A stretch of DNA of 58,327 bases, taken from NCBI GenBank assembly GCA_028280265.1, contig JANQMD010000031.1:1-58327 (forward strand). Direction: 5' to 3'. Source of the DNA: Flavobacteriaceae bacterium. GTDB taxonomy: Bacteria; Bacteroidota; Bacteroidia; Flavobacteriales; Flavobacteriaceae. Positions within the stretch are counted from its first letter, which is position 1. Every line of letters starts with the position of its first letter. Position numbers and translations under genes: made by a program. The notes under the pieces are model-generated. The model made no database searches and was not told the DNA's origin. It worked only from the letters and a program-made list of their open reading frames with translations. This document shows, in pieces, positions 26,464 through 34,421 of the stretch.

Positions 26464-26563
26464 TAGAATCTTCTTTATGTTTTTTATATCCTGTATACAA
26501 TCGTATTCCTAATCTTGCGAAAAGGATAATCGCTATCACCATTACAATATCAAATCCACCCAT
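26456..26563 (-). CDS. 35-residue single-pass membrane microprotein
   Basis: The ATG at 26563 lies 3 nt after the stop of the upstream DUF6090 gene. The TAA at 26456-26458 overlaps the start of the next DUF6090 gene by 8 nt. The product begins MGGFDIVMVIAIILFARLGI and ends RLYTGYKKHKEDSND: one hydrophobic helix (about 4-18) and a charged tail. Tight packing between two paralogues strongly suggests a real, coupled gene. I recognise no family. Confidence 0.65.
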   Translation of the reverse strand: MGGFDIVMVIAIILFARLGIRLYTGYKKHKEDSND

Positions 26564-26566
26564 AAT

Positions 26567-27289
26567 TTAGTTCTTCATGTATTCTTCTAATTGTTCAATC
26601 AGCTTTGTTGCGTTGTTCTTATAGGCGGTAATGAAAAGAAGATGGTTTTTACCAGCTAACAAATTGTGAGAAGCCACCTGTTTTCGATACTCTTCACTTT
26701 CTGTAAAATAAATGATCATTTCGGGAGTGAACCTTCCTTGAGTCCAATCAACATACCAGTCATACTTTTTATAAGCATCAATATTTGATAATACTTCTTT
26801 TTTTACAAACCCATTGCTATCGTCTATGATTTGTATAAATGGAGTATAAAACTGAGAAATACTCGTAAAAACAGAATCGTTTTTTATCGTGTTTTTAGAG
26901 CTAAAGTCTTTTGCCATTTCAAAACCTTTGGTTTGTATCACAAAAGACCTGTATCTGCTTACAAGGCTTCTCGCCTCTGGATATTCTTTGTAGTTATTCC
27001 TATTGACCTCTTTGTTGATGATTTTCAAACTATTTTTCTCAATATTTTGGTAATATTTAATTACCAAGCCAGCTACTAAAGTATCCCGTTTCAAATCTTG
27101 TGTAATGGTGCTTAAGATATTATTAAACTCATTGGTTTGCTTTCTGTTTTCATTCCAATTATTTACTTGCATTGCCAAAAGGATACCTACCATTACAAGC
27201 ACAATTTCTCCGATGGCATATACTAAATAGTTAGACTTTTTTTGGGAATTAGAAGAATTTAATCTTAATCGTCTGAAGATTTTAAACAT
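26567..27289 (-). CDS. DUF6090 family membrane protein, copy 2
   Basis: The 240-residue paralogue of the gene at 25654-26463 shows the same signature: YAIGEIVLVMVGILLAMQVN (about 24-43), then NWNENRK. A helical soluble domain follows, without recognised catalytic motifs. It is first in the operon, with a -7 element 37 nt upstream. The paralogues are clearly diverged over the soluble domain, so the duplication is old. Confidence 0.85.
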   Translation of the reverse strand: MFKIFRRLRLNSSNSQKKSNYLVYAIGEIVLVMVGILLAMQVNNWNENRKQTNEFNNILSTITQDLKRDTLVAGLVIKYYQNIEKNSLKIINKEVNRNNYKEYPEARSLVSRYRSFVIQTKGFEMAKDFSSKNTIKNDSVFTSISQFYTPFIQIIDDSNGFVKKEVLSNIDAYKKYDWYVDWTQGRFTPEMIIYFTESEEYRKQVASHNLLAGKNHLLFITAYKNNATKLIEQLEEYMKN

Positions 27290-27326
27290 AAGGAAAAAAT
27301 AATATCAGCATTTGGCTGAATGCTAC

Positions 27327-27334
27327 CAAAGTTA
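27327..27334 (-). promoter_or_regulatory. -7 element for the DUF6090 operon
   Basis: The minus strand reads TAACTTTG (TAnnTTTG). It is divergent from the manA element 36 bp away. Confidence 0.6.
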
Positions 27335-27370
27335 ATTAATTTTTTCCCTCCTTGTTTTTTTGGAACCTTG

Positions 27371-27378
27371 TAACTTTG
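27371..27378 (+). promoter_or_regulatory. -7 element for manA
   Basis: TAACTTTG (TAnnTTTG) ends 17 nt before the ATG at 27396. A possible -33 TTG lies at 27352-27354. Confidence 0.65.
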
Positions 27379-27395
27379 TGACTTAAAATTTAAAT

Positions 27396-28367
27396 ATGAA
27401 TCAATTTCTAAAGTTTGACCCTATTTTAAAAGATAAAATATGGGGCGGAAGAAAATTAGTAGATATTCTTGGAAAGAACTCTAACAGAGCAGATATAGGT
27501 GAGAGTTGGGAGATTTCAGATGTTGAAGGAGATACTTCTGTAGTATCAAATGGAGATTTAAAAGGAAAAGATTTAAAAGAGTTAATTGTAGAACATAAGT
27601 CTGCATTACTTGGGGAAAAGGTGTATGACCAATTCGGTGATAAATTTCCACTACTAATTAAGTTCATTGATGCGAAAGAAGCACTGAGTATTCAATTACA
27701 TCCTCATGATGATTTGGCTTTAAAGCGACACAATTCTTTTGGGAAAACTGAGATGTGGTATGTAATGCAATCCGATGAAAAAGCAAATCTGATTGTAGGA
27801 TTCAAAAAAGATGTATCTAAAGAAGAATACCTTACGCATCTTAATAATAAAACGTTGACAGAGATTTTAAATATCGATGAAGTATCCGAAGGAGATGTTT
27901 ATTTCATTCCTACTGGTAGAGTACATGCCATTGGTGCGGGTGTTTTACTAGCTGAGATTCAACAGACATCTGATATTACCTACCGTGTTTATGATTGGGA
28001 TCGACAAGATTCTGAGGGCAATTACAGAGAGCTTCATACAGAAGAAGCGATCGATGCAATCGATTACAAGTCACAAACTTCTTACAGTACTTCTTATTCT
28101 AAAAAAGAAAATGAAGTGGAAGAGATCGTGTCTTGCCCGTACTTTACGACAAGTGTACTGCCTCTTAAAGGGAGACTTCATACCAATCATTCGAACAAAG
28201 ATTCTTTTGTTATTTATCTGTGTGTTAAAGGGAAAGTTGATTTTGAAAATGCAGATCAAAAAGAAAGCTTGTCAAAAGGGGAAACATTATTAGTACCTGC
28301 AAGTTTGAAAGAGTTTTCCATCCATTCTGAAATAGATTCTGAGTTATTGGAGGTCTATATAAAGTAA
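27396..28367 (+). CDS. manA: Mannose-6-phosphate isomerase, class I
   Basis: The 323-residue type I phosphomannose isomerase (short, Firmicutes/Bacteroidota type) interconverts mannose-6-P and fructose-6-P. Zinc ligands are visible: Gln100 and His102 (SIQLHPHDD), Glu119 (KTEMWYVM) and His177 (GRVHAIGAG). A second cupin-like half ends GETLLVPASLKEF. It lies 31 nt before kdsB, so it may lead a sugar-nucleotide operon for envelope glycans. Confidence 0.95.
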   Translation: MNQFLKFDPILKDKIWGGRKLVDILGKNSNRADIGESWEISDVEGDTSVVSNGDLKGKDLKELIVEHKSALLGEKVYDQFGDKFPLLIKFIDAKEALSIQLHPHDDLALKRHNSFGKTEMWYVMQSDEKANLIVGFKKDVSKEEYLTHLNNKTLTEILNIDEVSEGDVYFIPTGRVHAIGAGVLLAEIQQTSDITYRVYDWDRQDSEGNYRELHTEEAIDAIDYKSQTSYSTSYSKKENEVEEIVSCPYFTTSVLPLKGRLHTNHSNKDSFVIYLCVKGKVDFENADQKESLSKGETLLVPASLKEFSIHSEIDSELLEVYIK

Positions 28368-28398
28368 TAGTTATCTTTGAGGAATCTATTTTTTGCCA

Positions 28399-29142
28399 AT
28401 GAGGATAATAGCGATGATTCCTGCACGATACAGTGCTACAAGATTTCCAGGAAAATTAATGAAAGACTTGGGAGGAAAGCCTGTGATTGTAAAAACATAC
28501 GAAGCAACTCTTGCAACTCAACTTTTTGATGAAGTTTATGTGGTTACAGATTCAGAAGTTATTTACAATTCTATTAAAAGTGTTGGAGGAGAGGTGATTA
28601 TGAGTCAAAAAGAGCACGATTGTGGTTCAGACAGAATCGCTGAAGCTGTGGAGAATATCCACGCTGATATTGTAATCAATGTTCAAGGAGATGAGCCTTT
28701 TATCGATGAAGTTTCACTAAAAAAACTGATTCAAATTTTTGAGGAAGATGTTGATGAAAGAGTAGACCTGGCGTCACTCAAGGTAAAAATGACCGATCTC
28801 GATGAGATACAAAATCCTAATAATGTCAAAGTGATTGTTGACAATCACGATTTTGCGATGTACTTCTCTAGAAGCCCTATTCCTTTTCCCCGAAACGAAG
28901 AGATTCAGATCAATCATTACAAGCACATTGGTGTCTATGCTTTTCGTAAAAGTGCATTGATGGAGTTTTATCGTACACCGAAAACACCTCTAGAATCGGC
29001 AGAGAAAATAGAAGGAATCCGCTATCTGGAAGTAGGAAAGCGAATTAAAATGGTGGAAACTACAAGTGTTGCTATTGGAATAGATACTCCTGAAGATTTA
29101 GAAAAAGCACAGAGAATTATCAGAAATGAAAGACATTCGTAA
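28399..29142 (+). CDS. kdsB: 3-deoxy-manno-octulosonate cytidylyltransferase
   Basis: KdsB makes CMP-Kdo for lipopolysaccharide. The 247-residue length matches E. coli (248). Motifs are [15 protein letters not shown] (nucleotide loop), [21 protein letters not shown] and [13 protein letters not shown] chose the ATG at 28399 ([12 protein letters not shown]), since the alternative TTG at 28393 adds two residues only. Its 3' end overlaps the HAD gene by 17 nt. Confidence 0.97.
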   Translation: MRIIAMIPARYSATRFPGKLMKDLGGKPVIVKTYEATLATQLFDEVYVVTDSEVIYNSIKSVGGEVIMSQKEHDCGSDRIAEAVENIHADIVINVQGDEPFIDEVSLKKLIQIFEEDVDERVDLASLKVKMTDLDEIQNPNNVKVIVDNHDFAMYFSRSPIPFPRNEEIQINHYKHIGVYAFRKSALMEFYRTPKTPLESAEKIEGIRYLEVGKRIKMVETTSVAIGIDTPEDLEKAQRIIRNERHS

Positions 29143-29827
29143 AATCAAAGTCATTGCATTCGATGCTGATGATACTTTATGGGTAAACGAAACCTATTTT
29201 AGAGAGGCTGAGAAAAAATTTGCAAAACTGCTCTCTCAGTATGAAACAGAAAATAAGATAGATCAAGAGCTTTTTAAATTAGAGATCGCCAATCTTCCCC
29301 TCTACGGATATGGAATAAAAGGTTTTACACTTTCAATGGTTGAATGCGCGCTAAAGCTTTCGAATTATACCATACCCCAAAAGACTATTGAACAAATCTT
29401 GGATATTGGAAAAGAGATGTTGGTAAAGCCCATAGAATTGTTAGATGGAGTAGAAGAGGTATTAAAATCGTTGCAAGGAAAGTATAAGTTAATTGTTGCT
29501 ACAAAAGGAGATCTATTAGATCAGGAACGAAAATTGGATAAGTCGGGGTTGCTAAGTTATTTTCACCATATAGAAGTGATGAGCGAGAAAAAAGTTCCTG
29601 ATTATCAAAAGCTCATCAGGCATTTAGATATTGAGTCCGATGAGTTTCTAATGATTGGAAATTCATTAAAATCAGATGTTTTACCACTTATAGAAATGGG
29701 AGCATCAGCCATTCACGTCCCTTTTCATACCACATGGGCACATGAAGAGGTTTCTCAGCAAGATGCTGCAAACCCAGATTATAAAACAGCAACTTCCTTG
29801 AGGGATATCCTTCCGCTAGTATTATGA
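29126..29827 (+). CDS. HAD family hydrolase
   Basis: The 233-residue HAD phosphatase has motif I FDADDTLW (nucleophile Asp13, acid Asp15), motif [10 protein letters not shown], motif III Lys in SEKKVPDY, and motif [12 protein letters not shown] helical cap lies between motifs I and II (residues 20-95), as in YjjG-like nucleotidases and phosphoglycolate phosphatases. It overlaps kdsB by 17 nt and the CAT-like gene by 4 nt. A role as a Kdo-8-P phosphatase is conceivable from position, but it does not look like KdsC. Confidence 0.9.
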   Translation: MKDIRKIKVIAFDADDTLWVNETYFREAEKKFAKLLSQYETENKIDQELFKLEIANLPLYGYGIKGFTLSMVECALKLSNYTIPQKTIEQILDIGKEMLVKPIELLDGVEEVLKSLQGKYKLIVATKGDLLDQERKLDKSGLLSYFHHIEVMSEKKVPDYQKLIRHLDIESDEFLMIGNSLKSDVLPLIEMGASAIHVPFHTTWAHEEVSQQDAANPDYKTATSLRDILPLVL

Positions 29828-30447
29828 GATTTTTAGATATCGATCATTGGAATAGAAAGGAACATTTTGAACATTTCAATAAACTTCTCGATCCTTATTT
29901 TGCCGTTGTTGTTGAAGTAGATGTTACCAGAGCTTTTCAATATTCCAAAGAAAACAATATTTCTTTTTTTGCACTTTATCTGTATGCTTGTATGAAAGCA
30001 ATTAATTCGGTAGAAAATCTGAAATACAGGATAAAAGATGATAAAGTTGTTATACATGATGTCATTCATGCTTCGGCCACCATTCCCAGAGAAGATACAA
30101 CCTTTGGATTTTCGTTTGTCCACTTCTCTGAAAGTTTTACAGTTTTTAATGAAAACTTAGAAAAAGAAAAAGAACGAATCAACAATGAAACAAATTTATT
30201 ACCTCCTGTTAATTCAGATGATTGTATCTATTGTTCTGCGCTACCATGGCTGAATTTTAGCGGACATAAAGAACCAGTCTCAGGTTTTAAAGAATCGGTT
30301 CCAAAATTAGCGTTTGGTAAATTCACAGAAAAAGAAGGAAAGCTAATGATGCCAGTATCAATTGCAGTAAATCATGCCTTGGTAGACGGTTATCATCTAG
30401 GACAATTTTTTGAATGTTACCAAAATGAATTGAATAAAATAGGCTAA
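29824..30447 (+). CDS. Chloramphenicol acetyltransferase-like (CatA-fold) protein
   Basis: The 207-residue protein has the trimeric CAT layout: [18 protein letters not shown] at the start, SALPWLNF (the conserved Ser-x-x-P-W loop), and VNHALVDGYHLGQFF at the end, holding the catalytic His and structural Asp of the HxxxDG motif. Known CATs have HHxxxDG. Here the first His is Asn, which is not the base. Many chromosomal homologues in Bacteroidota have no proven drug activity. Operon position after kdsB and HAD suggests an endogenous acyl acceptor rather than chloramphenicol. Confidence 0.85.
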   Translation: MRFLDIDHWNRKEHFEHFNKLLDPYFAVVVEVDVTRAFQYSKENNISFFALYLYACMKAINSVENLKYRIKDDKVVIHDVIHASATIPREDTTFGFSFVHFSESFTVFNENLEKEKERINNETNLLPPVNSDDCIYCSALPWLNFSGHKEPVSGFKESVPKLAFGKFTEKEGKLMMPVSIAVNHALVDGYHLGQFFECYQNELNKIG

Positions 30448-30452
30448 CTTTG
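30445..30452 (+). promoter_or_regulatory. -7 element overlapping the stop codon of the CAT-like gene
   Basis: TAACTTTG (TAnnTTTG) includes the TAA stop of the upstream gene and lies 19 nt before the ATG at 30472. The small gene can therefore be transcribed on its own. Confidence 0.5.
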
Positions 30453-30471
30453 TCGGGTAAAATGAAATGAT

Positions 30472-30723
30472 ATGGCAAGCATAAAGAACTTAAAAAAGGA
30501 TATTAATTATGTTTTGGGAGACATTATTGATGAAGCTATTTTGAAAGCTGGTGATCCCAAAAAAACAGAAGCATTTATTGATGAAACGATTACTTTATTT
30601 GATGAGTTGATCACTAAGATAAATGCAAAAGATGTTGAAAATAAAAAGGCTCACTTTAAATCGATCAATGCAGAGTTAGAGTCAAAGGCAATTGCGCTTT
30701 TAGATAAAGTAAGTAAGTTATAA
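30472..30723 (+). CDS. Small conserved hypothetical protein
   Basis: The 83-residue acidic, highly helical protein (INYVLGDIIDEAILKAGD, then AFIDETITLFDELITKINA) has no membrane segment. It resembles short proteins found widely in flavobacteria without known role. It lies 24 nt after the CAT-like gene, has its own -7 element and is followed by a good terminator. Confidence 0.75.
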   Translation: MASIKNLKKDINYVLGDIIDEAILKAGDPKKTEAFIDETITLFDELITKINAKDVENKKAHFKSINAELESKAIALLDKVSKL

Positions 30724-30750
30724 AATTTAACTTTTCTTAAAGAAATCATT

Positions 30751-30785
30751 AACCATCCTAACCTTTTTAGGGTGGTTTTTTATTT
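30751..30785 (+). terminator. Terminator of the manA-to-small-protein block
   Basis: A 9-bp stem pairs 30751-30759 (AACCATCCT) with 30769-30777, with one T-G pair, followed by a T-run to 30781. Confidence 0.82.
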
Positions 30786-30855
30786 TTATTTTAGCAATAG
30801 ATACGAAATCAGTAAATATTTCGTTATTGTGTTAACTTAAATAAAAACCCCTCAA

Positions 30856-31050
30856 ATGGCTAGAGCAATGTATGAATACACTAAGACTGTTTTGAAGAAA
30901 GTAAGTTTTAGTTCGGATTTATTTTGCAAAGAATTAGAAAAAGCATTAACAAGGTTACTGCCCCACGAGATTAAAGAGCTTACGATATGGCTCAAAGAAT
31001 ACACCAATAATAAGCCAGAGCTTTATGCATGTATGGCATTAATTAAATAA
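30856..31050 (+). CDS. Small conserved hypothetical protein
   Basis: The 64-residue soluble protein (MARAMYEYTKTVLKKVSFSS at the start, then FCKELEKALTRLLPHEIKEL) probably forms two or three helices. Similar short proteins are conserved in flavobacteria and have no known role. The stop codon is part of a perfect palindromic terminator. The gene stands alone. Confidence 0.75.
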   Translation: MARAMYEYTKTVLKKVSFSSDLFCKELEKALTRLLPHEIKELTIWLKEYTNNKPELYACMALIK

Positions 31051-31078
31051 AAAGGGAAACGAATTCGTTTCCCTTTTT
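31049..31078. terminator. Bidirectional terminator, perfect 30-bp palindrome
   Basis: The sequence reads the same on both strands from 31049 to 31078, centred on GAATTC, with A5 and T5 ends. It sits between converging genes and overlaps the stop codon of the left one. Confidence 0.92.
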
Positions 31079-31080
31079 AT

Positions 31081-31557
31081 TTATTGTTGTCTGCGAGCTC
31101 TACCTCTTTCTTTGCGGAGTCTTTCAAATAATTTTCGTTTGAACTCTCTTTCTGCTTTCTTCAATTTGATCATTTTCTTGTATGAGAGTACTTTTTTCAG
31201 TCGCTGAAAATAAGTTTGGTTGATCTTATGTGCCTTGTCTTTTATCTTTGAGTAAACTTCAATAATATCTTTGGCTTCACTCTCGGATAAGTTTTCCATC
31301 TGTTCCGCGCTGCTTACCAGCTTATAAATTTTATTTTTTTCTTCTTTTCTAAGCTCGGATAATTTCTCTTGGTGCTCGTTATAAATTGGCCAAAATTTTT
31401 CTGCTTCTGCTCCCGATAAGTCAAGCTGCTCAGTAATGTAGGCAATTTTATAAGCCTTCATTCTTTCGTTGTTTATCCGCTTTGTTCTTTTTTGTGAGAA
31501 ACTTGAAAAGTTAACAAAAAGAAGGGCAATTGCTGTTATATATAGTTTTCTTCTCAT
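31081..31557 (-). CDS. Spy/CpxP-like periplasmic protein
   Basis: The 158-residue protein has a signal peptide (about 1-21, ends NFSSFSQ). A mature, charged, all-helical chain follows with the AEKFWPIYNEHQEKLSELRK and IKDKAHKINQTYFQRLKKVL pattern of LTXXQ/Spy-like proteins. Such proteins act as chaperones or stress sensors in the periplasm. It starts 2 nt after the stop of the tandem-repeat membrane protein and is last in the sigma-factor operon. I infer an envelope-stress output or feedback sensor. Confidence 0.8.
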   Translation of the reverse strand: MRRKLYITAIALLFVNFSSFSQKRTKRINNERMKAYKIAYITEQLDLSGAEAEKFWPIYNEHQEKLSELRKEEKNKIYKLVSSAEQMENLSESEAKDIIEVYSKIKDKAHKINQTYFQRLKKVLSYKKMIKLKKAEREFKRKLFERLRKERGRARRQQ

Positions 31558-31559
31558 CC

Positions 31560-32105
31560 TTAATTTATTTGATCCAAAGATATATTGGAATTTTCAATTA
31601 ATATATACGTGTCATTTTCATCTAAAAAATTTTCAATTTGAATGTTTCCATCTGAGCTAGGAAATAATTCTACTTCTTCAAACTCGATGGCTTCATCAAA
31701 CTGATAGGCAATATCATTTTCACTAAATGATTCTAAATTATTATCGATCCAAGCAAAAGCTTCCTCACTATTAAATTCTTCTCTAGGTATTGTATAATAG
31801 AGAATGGCACTAAGAGTTACTAATAAAATAGCGGCAACCGAACTCCATTTGTACAATTTATTTTGGAGAGAGATAACTTTGACTTTTTTCTCAGGAGCTA
31901 CTTTCGCTAGGATACAATCTTCTAATTGATCAAAATAGTCATCTGGGGTTGAAAAACCCGAAGTATCTGGTATAGATTCTTCAGCCAGATTTATCGAGAA
32001 CTGATCTTCCACATGATCAAAATAACCCTTAGGAACCTCAAATCCAGACTCTTTATGGATATTTGATGTATCTAATAAGCTTTTATTTTTTTGGTGCTCC
32101 TTCAT
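31560..32105 (-). CDS. Putative anti-sigma factor with tandem GF-P-YFD repeats
   Basis: The 181-residue protein has one membrane helix (about 88-105). The cytoplasmic part carries two copies of S-G-F-x-x-P-x-x-Y-F-D-x-x-E-D (residues 20-34 and 49-63). The outer part is very acidic (EFEEVELFPSSDG). There is no zinc-binding HxxxCxxC motif of classic anti-sigma factors. Its place between an ECF sigma gene and a Spy-like gene suggests it binds the sigma factor through the repeats. This is inference. Confidence 0.7.
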   Translation of the reverse strand: MKEHQKNKSLLDTSNIHKESGFEVPKGYFDHVEDQFSINLAEESIPDTSGFSTPDDYFDQLEDCILAKVAPEKKVKVISLQNKLYKWSSVAAILLVTLSAILYYTIPREEFNSEEAFAWIDNNLESFSENDIAYQFDEAIEFEEVELFPSSDGNIQIENFLDENDTYILIENSNISLDQIN

Positions 32106-32136
32106 TATCTATTTGACTCTATTCTCAGTAAAAAGT

Positions 32137-32685
32137 TTAATCAACTTTTGTTTTAATATAATTTTCAATCTTCTTCACAGCATGAAAGTAAGAGGCTTTT
32201 AAACCTCCCACAGAAGTGTCTAATACTTTTGATATTTCGTCATATTTCATATTATCGAAATACTTCATATTAAAGACAATTTGCTGTTTTTCTGGCAGTG
32301 TAGCAATCGCTTGTTGGAGAATGAACTGAATTTCATCTCCAGAAAACCAATTGTCAGCGTACAAACCAGAAACCATTTGTTGTTTTAATTCAGAAATATC
32401 AACATTGGATTCTTTTGCTTTCTTATTTAAAAAAGTGATGGATTCATTCGTGGCTATTCGGTACATCCAAGAATAGAGTTTGCTATCTTGTTTAAAATTA
32501 TCAATTCCCCGAAAAACTTTGATAAACGTATTTTGTAGAACATCGTCTGCATCGTCATGAGAAATGACAATTCTACGAATATGCCAGTACAGACGCTCTT
32601 TATATTCCGTAATTAACACACGGAAAGCCTGCTCCTTTGTCTTCGTGTCCTGAAGTTGTTCCACCAAAATAGCTTCCTCTACCAA
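32137..32685 (-). CDS. ECF-type RNA polymerase sigma factor
   Basis: The 182-residue protein has region 2 (DDVLQNTFIKVFRGIDNF, then YSWMYRIATNESITFL) and region 4 (LPEKQQIVFNMKYFDNMKYD, then GLKASYFHAVKKI). Both are typical of Bacteroidota ECF factors. The best start is TTG at 32685 (VEEAILVEQ follows), since no ATG or GTG lies in frame upstream before a stop at about 32700. A near-match -7 (TATCTTTA on the minus strand, 32713-32720) lies upstream. It heads a three-gene operon. Confidence 0.92.
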   Translation of the reverse strand: MVEEAILVEQLQDTKTKEQAFRVLITEYKERLYWHIRRIVISHDDADDVLQNTFIKVFRGIDNFKQDSKLYSWMYRIATNESITFLNKKAKESNVDISELKQQMVSGLYADNWFSGDEIQFILQQAIATLPEKQQIVFNMKYFDNMKYDEISKVLDTSVGGLKASYFHAVKKIENYIKTKVD

Positions 32686-32892
32686 ATCACTTAATTTCTA
32701 AGTTAGACCTAGTAAAGATAGAAAGGTTTAATGAGAGTTTGTTAAAAGGCGTAAAAGTTTAAGGTTTTCACAATGAGCAGAATTAGAGGGTGAAAAAATA
32801 GATAAAGCTTCAGAGTTACGAAGCTTCAACAATGAAAGTACTACTAATAGGTTGAATGCATAACATTGTTAATGGATCATTGATCACAAAAA

Positions 32893-34341
32893 TTACCTTC
32901 TAACCCTCGCTCTGGAATACCCAAAAAGTCTGTTTTGAATAATGGTCTCGGAAATTCCTTCTGGCAACATATCTTGCCACCCATCTTGACCGGTAGAAAT
33001 CATTTTTAATACCGTTCTTGAGAAAATATGCAATACCTCTGGATCAAAATCGGTGATATCGATCAATTTTCCATTGTTCTTAAAAAACTTATACAATTCT
33101 TTCATACGAGGATGTACCTTTAAATTTTCACTAGTGATGAATTCTCCAGATTCTTCCTCTTTGTATGGGTACATATAAACTTTCAAATCTCGATAGAATA
33201 ATTTTCCAAATGCCTCTAAGATTCCTCCACTCAAATCACGATAATATTTTTCATCGAAGATTTGAATGAGGTTGTATACACCCATGGCTAAGGCCATTCT
33301 CGCTTTAGAAAATTCGCTAAAGTATTCAACCAATTTAAAATACTCTTTAAAATTGGTAATCATCACATTCTGCCCTAGAGAGCACAGTAATTCAGCTCTG
33401 TCTAAGAAATCACGCTCATTAATTTCTCCTTCGGCTCTTAGGTTACTCAGTGTAATTTCAAAAATGATTTGTGAATTCTCTGGATCTACTTTCTTTTCAC
33501 CAAAAAACATCTTTTTAGCGTTTTCAAACATATCCATATTCACCTTTGTAACAGGGCGGAAACTTCCTCTTAAAGCTAAAATATTCTTTTTGTACAACAC
33601 TTGAGCAGGTAGTAAGTTGTTTCCATCAGGACCAAACATTACTGCATTGGTCATTCCATTTTTAACCAACTGCAGACTCATCAAGCGGTTGTCTACATAC
33701 ATGAAACGAGGTCCAGAAAAATTGATCATATCAATCTCTATCTGATCTTTTTGCAGGTTGTCATAAAAAGACTTCAAAAGCTCTTTAGGGTTATCATTTA
33801 AGTAGAAAGCTCCATAAATAAGATTCACTCCTAAAATTCCTAGTGTTTCTTGTTGTAGTCTTGCGTCGGTTTCTTTGAATCGCAAGTGTAGTACAATTTC
33901 ATTGTAATCCTCTAAAGGGTCTAATTGAAAACGAATTCCAACCCAACCATGCCCTTTGAATTTTTTCGAGAAGTCTATGGTAGCTACTGTGTTTGCGTAG
34001 CTAAAAAAGATCTTATGAGGGTGTTTAGAGCGACTTAATCGATCTTCAATTAAATTTACCTCATGATGTAACATTCTTTTCAACCTGGGCTCTGTAACAT
34101 ACCTTCTATCTTCTTCTATACCATAAATAGCATCCGAAAAATCCTTATCATACGCACTCATTGCTTTTGCAATGGTTCCAGAAGCACCTCCAGCACGGAA
34201 GAAATTACGAACGGTTTCTTGTCCTGCTCCAATTTCTGCAAATGTTCCGTAAATGTCAGTGTTTAAATTTATTCTAAGTGCTTTCGCTTTTGTAGCTGGA
34301 ACGCTACTCATTTTCTGGTCTCCTTTTAAAGAAATGGCCAT
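32893..34341 (-). CDS. Conserved protein of unknown function
   Basis: The 482-residue soluble protein has no signal peptide or membrane helix. I recognise it only as a highly conserved Bacteroidota family (KALRINLNTDIYGTFAEIGA near the start, then QETVRNFFRAGGASGTIAKA). Database labels for it are inconsistent, including TonB receptor, which the sequence does not support. No nucleotide-binding or catalytic motif is evident. It is monocistronic with a -7 element 25 nt upstream, divergent from the MBL gene. Confidence 0.75.
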   Translation of the reverse strand: MAISLKGDQKMSSVPATKAKALRINLNTDIYGTFAEIGAGQETVRNFFRAGGASGTIAKAMSAYDKDFSDAIYGIEEDRRYVTEPRLKRMLHHEVNLIEDRLSRSKHPHKIFFSYANTVATIDFSKKFKGHGWVGIRFQLDPLEDYNEIVLHLRFKETDARLQQETLGILGVNLIYGAFYLNDNPKELLKSFYDNLQKDQIEIDMINFSGPRFMYVDNRLMSLQLVKNGMTNAVMFGPDGNNLLPAQVLYKKNILALRGSFRPVTKVNMDMFENAKKMFFGEKKVDPENSQIIFEITLSNLRAEGEINERDFLDRAELLCSLGQNVMITNFKEYFKLVEYFSEFSKARMALAMGVYNLIQIFDEKYYRDLSGGILEAFGKLFYRDLKVYMYPYKEEESGEFITSENLKVHPRMKELYKFFKNNGKLIDITDFDPEVLHIFSRTVLKMISTGQDGWQDMLPEGISETIIQNRLFGYSRARVRR

Positions 34342-34365
34342 TTTTTATGGTTTAAAGAATGGAAA

Positions 34366-34373
34366 CAAAGGTA
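34366..34373 (-). promoter_or_regulatory. -7 element for the gene at 32893-34341
   Basis: The minus strand reads TACCTTTG (TAnnTTTG), 24 nt before the ATG at 34341. Confidence 0.65.
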
Positions 34374-34406
34374 CTAAAATAGATAACTACGAGTCAATTT
34401 TTAACG

Positions 34407-34414
34407 TATTTTTG
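34407..34414 (+). promoter_or_regulatory. -7 element for the MBL gene, very close to the ATG
   Basis: TATTTTTG (TAnnTTTG) ends only 7 nt before the ATG at 34422. Transcription should begin within a few bases of the start codon. Confidence 0.6.
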
Positions 34415-34421
34415 TAGAAGT

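Noticed and set aside
29824..30447. Chloramphenicol resistance gene on a mobile element
   Set aside because: It is a chromosomal CAT-like gene fused into an operon by overlaps. No transposase, integrase or composition break is near.
32893..34341. TonB-dependent receptor
   Set aside because: There is no signal peptide, plug or barrel pattern. The protein looks cytosolic.
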